NCBI RefSeq assembly: GCF_004331465.1 | Contig: NZ_SJKB01000005.1 | Span: 310,001 to 374,000, forward strand | Length of the DNA: 64,000 nt | From: Kribbella pittospori | Lineage (GTDB): Bacteria > Actinomycetota > Actinomycetes > Propionibacteriales > Kribbellaceae | Reading direction: 5' to 3' | Part shown: one piece after another, positions 49,719 through 58,787 of the stretch | Layout: every line of letters starts with the position of its first letter | Numbering within the stretch: the first letter of the stretch is position 1 | Translations under genes and position numbers: made by a program | The notes under the pieces: generated by a model | What the model saw: the letters and a program-made list of their open reading frames with translations, nothing else | Told to the model about the DNA's origin: nothing | Database searches by the model: none

Positions 49719-50525
49719 ATGACCACACTCGAGGTACCAGGCGCCGTGCTGCACTATCAGGTCCGCGGATCCGGACCGCTGCTGCTGATCTCCCAGAGCG
49801 GAGAAGGCGACGCGGATCGCAGTACGGATCTGGTCGACCAGATCGCCGGCAACTACACCGTGCTGACCTACGACCGGCGCGGGCTGTCTCGCAGCAAGGT
49901 CGGTGCGGGCGGCGCGACGATTGCCGATCACGCCGACGACGTTCACCGGCTGCTGCTCGAGGTCACCGACGAGCCGGTCGTCATGCTCGGGTGCAGCCTC
50001 GGCGCGGTGATCGGGATGCATCTGGCGGTCCGCCACCCGGAGCAACTCGCCACGCTGGTCGCGCACGAGCCGATCGCGCCCTGGCTGTTGCCGGACGCAG
50101 TGGCGAAGGCGCACCGGGCCGAGCTCGACACCATCCGCGCCGCCTATCTGGCCGACGGACTCCAGGCGGCGATTCCACAGCTCGTCCGGACGCTGGGCAT
50201 CGACGCGGCGAGCGCGGCCACCGAGCCGGGCCTGACCCAGTTCCCGATGGATGCCCAGCGGATCGCGAACTTCGACTACTTCATCCGCCACGACTTCGCC
50301 GCGGCCGCGCAGGACGATCTTGACGTCGACAAGCTGGCGACGGCCCGCACCCGGATCGTCCCGGCCACCGGCACGACGACACCCAGGACGGTGTTCGACT
50401 ACCAGTGCGCCGAGGCCCTGGCCGCTCTGCGCGGGCAGGAGCTCAGCATCTTCCCGGGCGGTCACAACGGCAATCTCAGCCATTCGCGCGCGTACGCCCG
50501 GCGGCTGCGTGAGGTCCTGGGTTAG
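49719..50525 (+). CDS. Alpha/beta-fold hydrolase
   Basis: A 268-residue hydrolase: GPLLLISQSGEGDADRSTDL, YTVLTYDRRGLSRSK, nucleophile elbow GCSLGAVIGMHL (GxSxG with Cys and Leu), and a catalytic His in FPGGHNGNLSH. The canonical HG oxyanion pair is replaced by SQSGEGD, as in many actinobacterial relatives next to MarR or TetR genes. Substrate unknown. Its stop overlaps that of the convergent OsmC gene. Confidence 0.87.
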   Translation: MTTLEVPGAVLHYQVRGSGPLLLISQSGEGDADRSTDLVDQIAGNYTVLTYDRRGLSRSKVGAGGATIADHADDVHRLLLEVTDEPVVMLGCSLGAVIGMHLAVRHPEQLATLVAHEPIAPWLLPDAVAKAHRAELDTIRAAYLADGLQAAIPQLVRTLGIDAASAATEPGLTQFPMDAQRIANFDYFIRHDFAAAAQDDLDVDKLATARTRIVPATGTTTPRTVFDYQCAEALAALRGQELSIFPGGHNGNLSHSRAYARRLREVLG

Positions 50526-50956
50526 GCGGTTTCGTCGACCGTGGTGGTGACGGGCGTGCCCAGCTCGACGGTGCGGCTGACCGTGCAGAGGCGGTCGTGC
50601 GACATCTTCACCGCGCGCGGCAGCGCCTCCCGGGCCTTGTCGCCGTCCTCACCCTCGGGGAAGCGAATGGTGAACTCGACGGCGAGGTTCTCCATCCGGT
50701 TGCCCTCCTCAGCGTCGCGGACCTTGTCGCCGCGCACCTCGGCACGGAACTCGGTCGGCTCCGCCCGCCGGCTGACCACGATGTCGACGTCGATCGCCGA
50801 GCAGGTGCCGATCGCGGCCAGCAGCAGCTCGACCGGGGTGAAGTCGGTGTCCGCACCGCCGGAACCGACCCGGATGCTGCCGCCGCGCGCGTTGCGGACC
50901 TCATAGCTGCTGTTCGCCAGGCGTTCGAACTGCACCTGCCGGAGTGTGTCGCTCAT
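50522..50956 (-). CDS. OsmC-family peroxiredoxin-like protein
   Basis: A 144-residue OsmC/Ohr-fold protein: DFTPVELLLAAIGTCSAIDV gives the first redox Cys and KMSHDRLCTVSRTVELGTPV the second. The two-Cys arrangement supports organic-hydroperoxide reduction. ATG 50956 lies 7 nt after GATTGT; an ATG 9 nt further upstream is in frame. It shares strand with the NAD(P)-binding gene at 50987 but is downstream of it by 30 bp, so the two may be co-transcribed. Confidence 0.9.
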   Translation of the reverse strand: MSDTLRQVQFERLANSSYEVRNARGGSIRVGSGGADTDFTPVELLLAAIGTCSAIDVDIVVSRRAEPTEFRAEVRGDKVRDAEEGNRMENLAVEFTIRFPEGEDGDKAREALPRAVKMSHDRLCTVSRTVELGTPVTTTVDETA

Positions 50957-50986
50957 AGCCGTCACAATCTGTTGCTCGTGGCAACG

Positions 50987-51646
50987 TCAGAGAGTCGTCA
51001 AAGCCTCGGCCACCGGGGTGTCTCCGGCGACGAGTTCCAGGGTCCGGCCGATCGAGGCCGGGGTGTCACAGAGGCCGGCCAGCACCAGCGCCACGTCGTC
51101 GCGGCTGATGTGGCCGCTGCGGCCGTCGCCGATCTTGTCCGCGAGCAGCACGCGCCCGGTGCCAGGGTCGTTGGTGAGGCCGCCCGGCCGCAGGATCGTC
51201 CAGTCGAGATCCCTGGACCGCAGGTCTTCCTCGGCAGCCCACTTGGCCCGCAGATAGACGGTGAAGGTCTCGTCGTCGGTCAGCGAGGGAGCCTTGTCCG
51301 CATTGATCGAGCCGACCTGGAGATGCCGCCGTACGCCGGCCTGCTCGGCCGCGTCCGCGAACAACGCGGCCGCTCCCCGGTCAACCGTGTCCTTCCGCGC
51401 CTTGCCGCTGCCCGGTCCGGCACCCGCTGCGAAGATCGCGACGTCGGCACCGGTCAGTACGCCGGCTACTGCCGCAGCGTCAGCCTGCTCGAGATCCAGT
51501 ACGGCGGCCTGCCCGCCGGCCGCAGTGATGTCGGCCTCGTGATCGGGGTTGCGGACCAGCCCGACCACCTCGTGACCGTCATCGGCCAGCAGCTTGGTCA
51601 GCCGCAGCGCGATCTGTCCGTGTCCACCCGCTATCACCACTCGCAT
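50987..51646 (-). CDS. NAD(P)-binding (SDR_a5/NmrA-like) oxidoreductase
   Basis: A 219-residue atypical SDR: RVVIAGGHGQIALRLTKLLA (GxxGxxA-type loop), HEVVGLVRNPDHEADITAAG, ADVAIFAAGAGPGSGKARKD, HLQVGSINAD, DWTILRPGGLTNDPGTG, HISRDDVALVLAGL. It matches the NAD(P)H-binding YwnB/HSCARG-like group. ATG 51646 lies 6 nt after TAGGCT, a leaderless layout. It is divergent from the hydrolase at 51689. Confidence 0.9.
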   Translation of the reverse strand: MRVVIAGGHGQIALRLTKLLADDGHEVVGLVRNPDHEADITAAGGQAAVLDLEQADAAAVAGVLTGADVAIFAAGAGPGSGKARKDTVDRGAAALFADAAEQAGVRRHLQVGSINADKAPSLTDDETFTVYLRAKWAAEEDLRSRDLDWTILRPGGLTNDPGTGRVLLADKIGDGRSGHISRDDVALVLAGLCDTPASIGRTLELVAGDTPVAEALTTL

Positions 51647-51652
51647 GCCCCG

Positions 51653-51658
51653 AGCCTA
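51653..51658 (-). promoter_or_regulatory. -10 box TAGGCT, leaderless promoter
   Basis: On the minus strand TAGGCT ends 6 nt before ATG 51646 of the NAD(P)-binding gene. The divergent hydrolase has CAGACT 6 nt before GTG 51689, so both genes are probably leaderless. Confidence 0.55.
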
Positions 51659-51688
51659 ACTCGCCGCCGCATCAGGCAGACTGCTCCC

Positions 51689-52459
51689 GTGCCGCACGCA
51701 ACAGCCGCCGACGGGAACCGGATCGCGTACCAGGTCCGTGGCGACGGGCAACCACTGGTCCTGCTGGCCGGCCAGGCCAATAACCACACCTGGTGGGACC
51801 CGGTCCGGGCCGACTTCGAGGCGACGTACCGGACGATCACGCTGGACTGGCGTGGTACCGGGGACAGCGACAAGCCGGATGAGGTTTACAGCACGCCCGG
51901 CTTCGCAGATGACGTGATCGCGGTGCTCGACGACCTCGGACTGCCTGCGGCGCATGTTTACGGCACATCGATGGGTGGTCGGGTCGCGCAGTGGGTCGCG
52001 ATCAACCATCCGGATCGGCTCAAGGCGCTGGTGCTCGGGTGCACGTCACCGGGCGCCAAACACGGCTACGAGCGGAGTCAGGAGATCCGCCGTGCGCTGG
52101 CCGATCCGCAAAGGACCGACAGCGTGCTGCTCGAGCTCATGTACACGCCGACCTGGCTGGCGGCGAACCCCGGTCCGCAGCCGGTGCTCGGTGACGCTGA
52201 CATGCCGGCGTACGCGAAGGGGCGGCATCTGGTCGCGAGCAACCGGCACGACGCCTGGGACGGACTGCCGAGTATCACCGCGCCGACGTTGATTCTGCAC
52301 GGGACCGATGACATCTTCAGCCCGGTCGCCAACGCGCAGCTCCTCGCGGACCGGATCCCCGGCGCCCGCGCAGAACTCGTCCAAGGCGCCCGGCACGCGT
52401 ACTTCCACGAGTTCCGGGCTGTCGCCAGTCCGTTAGTGCTGGAGTTCCTGGCTCACTGA
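51689..52459 (+). CDS. Alpha/beta-fold hydrolase
   Basis: A 256-residue hydrolase: PLVLLAGQANNHTWWDPVRA, TITLDWRGTGDSDKP, nucleophile elbow YGTSMGGRVAQWV, acid in LILHGTDDIFSPV and His in GARHAYFHEF. It is similar to haloperoxidase and enol-lactonase type enzymes. GTG 51689 follows CAGACT by 6 nt. Its end overlaps the convergent propionyl-CoA synthetase by 7 bp. Confidence 0.88.
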   Translation: MPHATAADGNRIAYQVRGDGQPLVLLAGQANNHTWWDPVRADFEATYRTITLDWRGTGDSDKPDEVYSTPGFADDVIAVLDDLGLPAAHVYGTSMGGRVAQWVAINHPDRLKALVLGCTSPGAKHGYERSQEIRRALADPQRTDSVLLELMYTPTWLAANPGPQPVLGDADMPAYAKGRHLVASNRHDAWDGLPSITAPTLILHGTDDIFSPVANAQLLADRIPGARAELVQGARHAYFHEFRAVASPLVLEFLAH

Positions 52460-54330
52460 CGTCGCAGGATCGGGCGGAGCGCTTCCAGCACGCTCGCGTC
52501 CTCGATTGTCGACGGCACCGCTTCGTCGCGACCGTCCGCGATCCCGCGCATCGTCTTGCGCAGGATCTTGCCCGACCGCGTCTTCGGCAGCCCGTCCACC
52601 ACCGACACGTCCCGGAACGCCGCCACCGGCCCGATCTCCCGCCGTACCGCTGCCACCAACTCCTCCCGCAGCACGTCCTCCGGGATGTCGGCACCGGCCT
52701 TGAGTACGACGAGACCGCGCGGGACCTGGCCCTTCAACGCGTCATGTACGCCGATCACCGCGCACTCGGCGACGGCTGGATGAGCCGCAAGAACGGCCTC
52801 CATCGAACCGGTCGACAGGCGGTGTCCGGCGACGTTGATGACGTCGTCGGTGCGGCCCATCACGAAGATGTAGCCGTCCTCGTCGAGGTAGCCCGAGTCG
52901 CCGGTCAGGTAGTAGCCGTCGTAACGGCTGAGGTAGTTGTCAATGTAGCGCTGGTCGTCGCCCCACAGCGTCGGCAGAGCACCCGGCGGCAGCGGGAGCT
53001 TGATCGCGATCGCTCCCTCCTCGCCCGCGGGCTGCGGTGTCCCGACGGCGTCCAGGATCTGCACGTCCCACCCTGGCACCGGCACCGTCGCCGAGCCCGG
53101 CTTGGTCGGCAACGCCTCGAGTCCACGCGGGTTCGCGGCGATCGGCCATCCGGTCTCCGTCTGCCACCAGTGATCCACCACCGGTACGCCGAGATGCTCG
53201 TGAGCCCAGTGGTACGTCTCCGGATCGAGCCGCTCGCCAGCCAGGAACAGAGTCCCGAACGCGCTCAGGTCGTACTTCGACGCGAGCTCGGCCTCCGGAT
53301 CGACCTTTTTGATCGCCCGGATCGCGGTCGGTGCGGTGAACAGGGCCTTCGCGCCGTGCTCGGAGATGACGCGCCAGAACGCGCCGGCGTCCGGCGTACC
53401 GACGGGCTTGCCCTCGTAGAGCACGGTGGTCGCGCCGACCAGCAGCGGCGCGTAGACGATGTAGGAGTGGCCGACGACCCAGCCGACATCGGAGGCGGTC
53501 CACCACACGTCACCGGGACCGATGTCGTAGATCGCCCGCATCGACCAGGACAGCGCGACCGCGTGGCCGCCGTTGTCGCGGACGACGCCCTTCGGCTTCC
53601 CCGTTGTACCTGACGTGTAGAGGATGTAGAGCGGATCGGTCGCGGCCACCGGGACCGGATCGGCAGGCTTCGCCGCGGCGATCAGCTCGGCCCAGTCGAG
53701 ATCACGCTCGCCCAGCTCGGCCGGGGCGGTCTCCCGCTGCAGCACGATGGTGTGCTCCGGCTGGTGCCGGCTGATCTCGAGAGCCTGGTCGATGATCGGC
53801 TTGTACTCGACCACCCGCGTCGGCTCGATGCCGCAGGACGCGGCCACGATCACCTTCGGCGTCGCGTCGTCGATGCGTGCGGCGAGCTCGCGGGGTGCGA
53901 ACCCACCGAAGACGACCGAGTGGATCGCGCCGAGCCTCGCGCACGCGAGCATGGTGACGGCGGCCTCGGGGACCATCGGCATGTAGACGATGACGCGGTC
54001 GCCCATACCCACTCCGAGCGACGCGAGTGCGCCGGCGAACCTCGCGACCTCGTCCCTCAGCTCGCCGTACGTGTACGACCGGCCCGTGCCAGTGACCGGG
54101 GAGTCGTAGATCAGCGCGACGCGATCGCCGTTCCCCGCCTCGATGTGCCGGTCCAGAGCGTTGTACGACGTGTTGAGCTCGGCGTCGGGGTACCACCGGT
54201 AGATAGGTGCGGCCGAGTCGTCCAGTGCCCGCGTCGGCGGCCGGGTCCAGGAGATCGCCTCCGCGGCCTCGAGCCAGAACCCTTCCGGATCAGCGAGACT
54301 CCGCCGGTAGCTCTCGTCGTACGCGCCCAT
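52453..54330 (-). CDS. prpE: Propionyl-CoA synthetase (AMP-forming)
   Basis: A 625-residue acyl-CoA synthetase. Adenylation motif YILYTSGTTGKPKGVVRDNG, VVDHWWQTETGWPIAANP, YYLTGDSGYLDEDGYIFVMG and the C-terminal KTRSGKILRKTMR with the acyl-adenylate Lys are intact. GTPDAGAFWRVISEHGAKAL and WTASDVGWVVGHSYIVYAPL favour PrpE over acetyl-CoA synthetase. It makes propionyl-CoA from propionate, ATP and CoA. ATG 54330 has GGAGG 8 nt upstream; ATG 54363 is an alternative. Confidence 0.88.
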   Translation of the reverse strand: MGAYDESYRRSLADPEGFWLEAAEAISWTRPPTRALDDSAAPIYRWYPDAELNTSYNALDRHIEAGNGDRVALIYDSPVTGTGRSYTYGELRDEVARFAGALASLGVGMGDRVIVYMPMVPEAAVTMLACARLGAIHSVVFGGFAPRELAARIDDATPKVIVAASCGIEPTRVVEYKPIIDQALEISRHQPEHTIVLQRETAPAELGERDLDWAELIAAAKPADPVPVAATDPLYILYTSGTTGKPKGVVRDNGGHAVALSWSMRAIYDIGPGDVWWTASDVGWVVGHSYIVYAPLLVGATTVLYEGKPVGTPDAGAFWRVISEHGAKALFTAPTAIRAIKKVDPEAELASKYDLSAFGTLFLAGERLDPETYHWAHEHLGVPVVDHWWQTETGWPIAANPRGLEALPTKPGSATVPVPGWDVQILDAVGTPQPAGEEGAIAIKLPLPPGALPTLWGDDQRYIDNYLSRYDGYYLTGDSGYLDEDGYIFVMGRTDDVINVAGHRLSTGSMEAVLAAHPAVAECAVIGVHDALKGQVPRGLVVLKAGADIPEDVLREELVAAVRREIGPVAAFRDVSVVDGLPKTRSGKILRKTMRGIADGRDEAVPSTIEDASVLEALRPILRRQ

Positions 54331-54380
54331 TCTGATGGCCTCCCAATCGTCGGCTTCCTTCATCGTGGCAGGGTTGAGGC

Positions 54381-55301
54381 ATGACGGTAAGGGTCGATGA
54401 CGTGCGGGCGGCGGCGGAGCGGATCGCCGGACGGGTACGACGGACTCCGGTGATCGAGGTGGCGCCGGGCCTGGTCTTCAAGCTGGAACTGCTGCAGCAC
54501 ACCGGCTCGTTCAAGCCGCGCGGCGCCTTCAACCGGCTCCTGGTCGCGAAGGAACGCGGTGAGCTGACCGGTCAGGGCATCGTCGCGGCGTCCGGTGGTA
54601 ACGCGGGTCTGGCCGCGGCGTACGCCGCCCGGGAACTCGGCGTACCGGCGCGGATCTTCGTCCCGGTCAACGCGCCCGCTCCGAAGGTCGCCAAGCTGCG
54701 CACGCTCGACGCCGAGGTGGTCCAGGTCGGGAACGAGTACGCCGAGGCGTACCAGGCCGCCGTGGAGGCACGGGACGAAGGCGACGCGCTGCTACTGCAC
54801 GCCTACGATCAGCCGGAGGTTGTCGCCGGTCAGGGCACGATCGGGCTGGAACTACTCGAGCAGGTCGGATCCTTCGACACTGTGCTGGTCGCGGTCGGTG
54901 GTGGTGGACTGATCGCGGGGATTGCGACCGCGATCGGCGACAGCGCGCAGGTGGTCGGGGTGGAGCCGGAGTTGTCGGCGACGCTGCACCGCGCACTGGA
55001 GGCCGGCGAGCCCGTCGACGGCCCAGTCGGTGGGGTGGCGGCGGACTCGCTCGGTGCCCGGCGTCTCGGTGATCTTGCCTTCGCGGCAGTTCGGGAGAAC
55101 GGCGTACGGTCGCTGCTCGTTGACGAGGAAGCCATCGTTGCTGCTCGCAACGAGCTCTGGCACGAGTACCACCTGGCCGTCGAGCACGGCGCCGCGGTCA
55201 CGTACGCCGCGTTGAAGTCGGGCGTCTACCGCCCGGCCGATGGCGAGCGGGTGGTCGTGGTCGTCTGCGGAGCCAACACGGACCCCGCCACGCTCACCTG
55301 A
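54381..55301 (+). CDS. PLP-dependent threonine/serine dehydratase-like protein
   Basis: A 306-residue fold-type II PLP enzyme: FKLELLQHTGSFKPRGAFNR holds the Schiff-base Lys, ASGGNAGLAAAYAARELG binds the carboxylate, and VAVGGGGLIAGIATAIG is the phosphate-binding Gly loop. No ACT domain is present, so it resembles catabolic or YbaK-type dehydratases. ATG lies 6 nt after CAGGGT, a leaderless layout. It is divergent from prpE; threonine breakdown to 2-oxobutyrate and propionate would link the two, but this is inference. Confidence 0.88.
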   Translation: MTVRVDDVRAAAERIAGRVRRTPVIEVAPGLVFKLELLQHTGSFKPRGAFNRLLVAKERGELTGQGIVAASGGNAGLAAAYAARELGVPARIFVPVNAPAPKVAKLRTLDAEVVQVGNEYAEAYQAAVEARDEGDALLLHAYDQPEVVAGQGTIGLELLEQVGSFDTVLVAVGGGGLIAGIATAIGDSAQVVGVEPELSATLHRALEAGEPVDGPVGGVAADSLGARRLGDLAFAAVRENGVRSLLVDEEAIVAARNELWHEYHLAVEHGAAVTYAALKSGVYRPADGERVVVVVCGANTDPATLT

Positions 55302-55926
55302 CCTGTCTGACCTGTCTGACCGGCTTGCGCTTCGGCCGGTCGTCGGCCAGGATCCAGGCGGCCAGGACACCGGCGATCGCGCCGAACAGGTGTCCCTGCC
55401 AGGAGATCCCGTCCTGCGGCAGCAGCCCGCCGAGCAGTGCACTCCCCCAGACCAGGACGACCACGACGCCGACCAGAACCTGGCCGATCCGGCGGTTGAA
55501 CAGTCCGCGCATGATCAGGTAGGCGGCGTACCCGAAGACCAGTCCGCTGGCGCCGATCGTGATCGTGTTCGGCGGTGAGATCAGCCAGGTGCCGAACCCG
55601 CCGATCACCGTCACGATGGCGGTCACCGCGAACAGTCGCGCCGCACCGCCGACGGCGATCAGCAGGCCGAGAGTCACCAGCGGCAGCGTGTTCGAGATCA
55701 GGTGGCCGAATCCGAGGTGCAGGAACGGCGCGGTGATGATGCCGATCAACCCCTGCGGATCACGCGCGATGATCCCGTACTGATCCAGCGCGCCGTTCGT
55801 GGCCGCGTCGATGATCTCGCTGAGCCACATCAGCCCGACCAGCACACCGAGCAGCTTCAGTCCACTACCGATCCGGGCAGCATCCACCGCCCGTCCGGTC
55901 CGCTTCGCGGGGATCTGGGAGCTCAT
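55294..55926 (-). CDS. Rhomboid-family intramembrane serine protease
   Basis: A 210-residue membrane protein with about six helices. GASGLVFGYAAYLIMRGLF holds the catalytic Ser, WQGHLFGAIAGVLAAWIL the catalytic His, and HLGFGHLISNTLPLVTLG the oxyanion-region His and Asn. It cleaves membrane segments of unknown substrates. The C-terminus VRQVRQVR comes from a short tandem repeat of ACCTGTCTG at the gene end. The stop overlaps the convergent dehydratase by 8 bp. Confidence 0.9.
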   Translation of the reverse strand: MSSQIPAKRTGRAVDAARIGSGLKLLGVLVGLMWLSEIIDAATNGALDQYGIIARDPQGLIGIITAPFLHLGFGHLISNTLPLVTLGLLIAVGGAARLFAVTAIVTVIGGFGTWLISPPNTITIGASGLVFGYAAYLIMRGLFNRRIGQVLVGVVVVLVWGSALLGGLLPQDGISWQGHLFGAIAGVLAAWILADDRPKRKPVRQVRQVR

Positions 55927-56038
55927 GCATCCACGATGCCGTATCCGGCCAAGTCTCAGTCTTTGACAGGCGCGGCGACAGCACACAGTGATCTCTGCGA
56001 TACTCCCGGTGGCTATCGAGGTGAGGTGGGGGAACGCG

Positions 56039-57238
56039 ATGCCGGTTGCCGTCTATGTGCTGGGCTTGAGCATCTTCGCGCAGGGAACGTCGGAGTTGAT
56101 GCTCGCCGGTCTGCTGCCCGAATTGTCGGGCGATCTGCGCATCTCCATCCCGGCCGCAGGCCTGCTGATCTCCGCCTTCGCGGTCGGCATGCTGCTCGGC
56201 GCGCCGATCCTTGCGGTCGTCACGCTCAAGTGGTCCCGGCGTACGGCGTTGCTGGTGTTCCTCGGCATCTTCGCGGCCACCCATGTCGCGGGGGCGTTGA
56301 CCCCGAACTACGCGATCCTCCTGGCCACCCGCGTCGTCGGCGCCTTCGTGTATGCCGGTTTCTGGTCAGTCGCGGCCGTCACGGTGGTCGCACTGGTGCC
56401 GATCGACCGGCGAGCTCGCGCGATGAGCGTCGTCACCGGCGGCCTGACAATCGCCACCATCGTCGGACTCCCGATCGGCACTGTGCTCGGGCAGAACCTC
56501 GGCTGGCGATCGGCGTTCTGGACAGTCGCCGGTTTGTGCGTCCTCGCAATGGCCGGTGTCTTCGCGACCATCCCCGGTGGCCGGCCCGACCCGGCGAGTG
56601 CGCCGCAACTGCGTGAGGAGCTTCGTGCGCTCCGCCACGCGAGACTCTGGCTGGCCTTCGGCACGACCGCACTGGTCACCGCCACCATCCTGGTGGTGTT
56701 CAGCTACCTCGCTCCCCTGCTGATCAACACCACCGGGCTGACGCCGAGCGCCGTACCGGGTGTCCTCGCGCTCTACGGTCTCGGCTCGTTCATCGGCATC
56801 ACGCTCGGCGGCCGGACCGCGGACGCCCTGCCGTTCCACACCCTCTTCGTGGGCATCACCGGCCTGGGGATCCTGTCCGCGGTCCTCGCGCTCACCGCGA
56901 CGAATCCCGTCGTCACCCTCGCGGTGGTCGTGCTGCTCGGCGCCTTCGGCTTCGCGACCAACCCGGCACTCAACGCCCGCGTCTTCAGCCTGGCCGGCGA
57001 TGCGCCGACCCTGGCGACCGCGACCAACTTCTCCGCGTTCAATGTCGGCATCACCGCCGGGCCGTGGCTCGGCGGCCTCGCGATCGACGCCGGCGCTGGC
57101 TACCCGGCACTCGGGTGGATCGCGGTGGCCACCGGGCTCGCGGCCCTCGCGACGGTGGTGGTCGCCGCCTTCCTGCCAGTCAGTTCACGGGACCGCTCGG
57201 GTCGATGTGGCTCGGATCGAACTCGGCGTGCCGCTTGA
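56039..57238 (+). CDS. MFS transporter (DHA1, AraJ/Cmx-like)
   Basis: A 399-residue transporter with 12 predicted helices. Motif A analog LGAPILAVVTLKWSRRTALL, GALTPNYAILLATRVVGAFV, and motif C region TIATIVGLPIGTVLGQNLGW. This is the DHA1 arabinose-efflux/chloramphenicol-efflux type, a proton-driven drug or sugar exporter in the plasma membrane. ATG 56039 follows GGTGGGGGA. The last ~20 codons (SSRDRSGRCGSDRTRRAA) lie antisense to the APC permease end, with a 59-bp overlap. Confidence 0.88.
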   Translation: MPVAVYVLGLSIFAQGTSELMLAGLLPELSGDLRISIPAAGLLISAFAVGMLLGAPILAVVTLKWSRRTALLVFLGIFAATHVAGALTPNYAILLATRVVGAFVYAGFWSVAAVTVVALVPIDRRARAMSVVTGGLTIATIVGLPIGTVLGQNLGWRSAFWTVAGLCVLAMAGVFATIPGGRPDPASAPQLREELRALRHARLWLAFGTTALVTATILVVFSYLAPLLINTTGLTPSAVPGVLALYGLGSFIGITLGGRTADALPFHTLFVGITGLGILSAVLALTATNPVVTLAVVVLLGAFGFATNPALNARVFSLAGDAPTLATATNFSAFNVGITAGPWLGGLAIDAGAGYPALGWIAVATGLAALATVVVAAFLPVSSRDRSGRCGSDRTRRAA

Positions 57239-58595
57239 ACACGTACTTGTTCAGCAGCCAGGTGATCGCCCACAGCGCGACGCCGATGAGCATCAGCCAG
57301 CCGGCGATCTTGTAGTCCGCCGAGTCACGCCCGGACAGCGGGCTGGCCAGGTAGACGCACAGGACCACACCGAGCAGCGGGAGCGCGGTCGGGGCGTGGA
57401 AGTGCTTGTGCTCGACCCGGTCCCGGCGAAGCACCAGCACTGCGACGTTCACGATCGCGAACACGCACAGCAGCAGGAACGCCGTCGTACCGCCCAGCGC
57501 GGCCAGGTCGGCGTACCCGATCAGGAAGAACGCGAGCAGCGTGGTGAACAGGATGGCGATCCACGGCGTCCGGCGCCGGCGCAGCACCCGGCCGAGCGGA
57601 CCGGGCAGGACCTGCTCGTGCGACATGCCGTACAGCAAGCGGCTCGCCATCAGCATGTTGATCAGCGCCGAGTTGGCCACCGCGAACATGGTGATCCAGG
57701 CGAACACCTCGAGCGGGAAGCCCGGTGCACCGGCCTGGACGACCTTGAGCAGCGGGGTGGCGCCCTCGTTCAGGTCCTCCGGCGACACCAGCGTGACCGC
57801 GGAGATCGCGACCAGGACGTAGATGACACCGGTGATGCAGAGACCGGTCAGCATCATCTTCGGGAAGATCCGGATCGGGTCCTTGGTCTCCTCGGCCATG
57901 TTCACCGAGTCCTCGAAACCGACCATCGCGAAGAACGCCAGCGCGGTCGCCGCGGTGACGGCACCGAACGGTGACTCGCCAGACGGGACATTGAAGTCGG
58001 TCAGCCGCGAGGTGTCGCCGTCGCCACCGGCCAGCGCCCACGCGCCGATGCCGATCACGATCAGCAAACCGCTCAGCTCGACACAGGTCAGTACGACGTT
58101 CGCCTTCACGCTCTCGCCGACGCCGCGCAGGTTGACCAGCGCGATCAGCGTCATGAATCCCAGCGCGGTGATCATCAGCAGCGACCCGCGCTCGGGGTCG
58201 ATGTCGGCGGCGGTGAAGAAGTTCGCCGCGAAGGCCTTCGACGCGCTCGACGCCGAGGTGAGGCCGGAGCACATCACCGCGAAGGTGAGCAGGAAGGTGA
58301 GGAAGTGGATCCCGAACGCCTTGTGCGTGTAGACGGCGGCGCCGCCGGCCTTCGGGTACTTCGTGACGAGTTCCAGGTAGCTGGTCGCGGTCAGCAGCGC
58401 CACGATGAACGCGCACAGGAACGGCAGCCAGACCGCCCCGCCGACCTCGCCGGCCACCTTCCCGGTCAGCGCATAGACGCCGGTACCGAGAATGTCCCCG
58501 ACCACGAACAGGAGTAGCAGGCCGGGTCCCATGACCCGTTTGAGTTCAGGACGCTCGCCCGTCTGAGGTTCGGCGGCGCTGGGACTTTCGCTCAT
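57180..58595 (-). CDS. APC-family amino-acid permease
   Basis: A 471-residue permease with about 12 helices: LLLLFVVGDILGTGVYALTG (GxG substrate motif in helix 1), AFIVALLTATSYLELVTKYP, FFAMVGFEDSVNMAEETKDP (consensus FxGFE-like), ANSALINMLMASRLLYGMS. It is a proton- or exchange-driven amino-acid or polyamine transporter. The C-terminal tail is hydrophilic. Convergent overlap of 59 bp with the MFS gene. Confidence 0.9.
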   Translation of the reverse strand: MSESPSAAEPQTGERPELKRVMGPGLLLLFVVGDILGTGVYALTGKVAGEVGGAVWLPFLCAFIVALLTATSYLELVTKYPKAGGAAVYTHKAFGIHFLTFLLTFAVMCSGLTSASSASKAFAANFFTAADIDPERGSLLMITALGFMTLIALVNLRGVGESVKANVVLTCVELSGLLIVIGIGAWALAGGDGDTSRLTDFNVPSGESPFGAVTAATALAFFAMVGFEDSVNMAEETKDPIRIFPKMMLTGLCITGVIYVLVAISAVTLVSPEDLNEGATPLLKVVQAGAPGFPLEVFAWITMFAVANSALINMLMASRLLYGMSHEQVLPGPLGRVLRRRRTPWIAILFTTLLAFFLIGYADLAALGGTTAFLLLCVFAIVNVAVLVLRRDRVEHKHFHAPTALPLLGVVLCVYLASPLSGRDSADYKIAGWLMLIGVALWAITWLLNKYVFKRHAEFDPSHIDPSGPVN

Positions 58596-58603
58596 CAGCG
58601 TCC

Positions 58604-58671
58604 TCGCTTCGCTGCGGGCGCTGACGAGCGAATCTGCTCACTGTGCTCGATGATGAACTCGCTTCGCTCGT
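58604..58671. repeat. CTCGCTTCGCT direct and inverted repeats
   Basis: CTCGCTTCGCT occurs twice (from about 58604 and 58659). ACGAGCGAA (58624-58632) and TTCGCTCGT (58663-58671) form a perfect 9-bp inverted repeat 30 nt apart. It lies in the 192-bp gap between the permease and DUF389 genes. Confidence 0.55.
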
Positions 58672-58787
58672 CCATTAGGCCTCCCAGGAAGTCGGTGCGA
58701 CAGTCGACCACACTCCGGGGTGCATCCGCCACAGCCAGCGACCAAGCCGTGGCCGGAAGGTGACCGGCGGCCTGGGAGCATGGGCCT

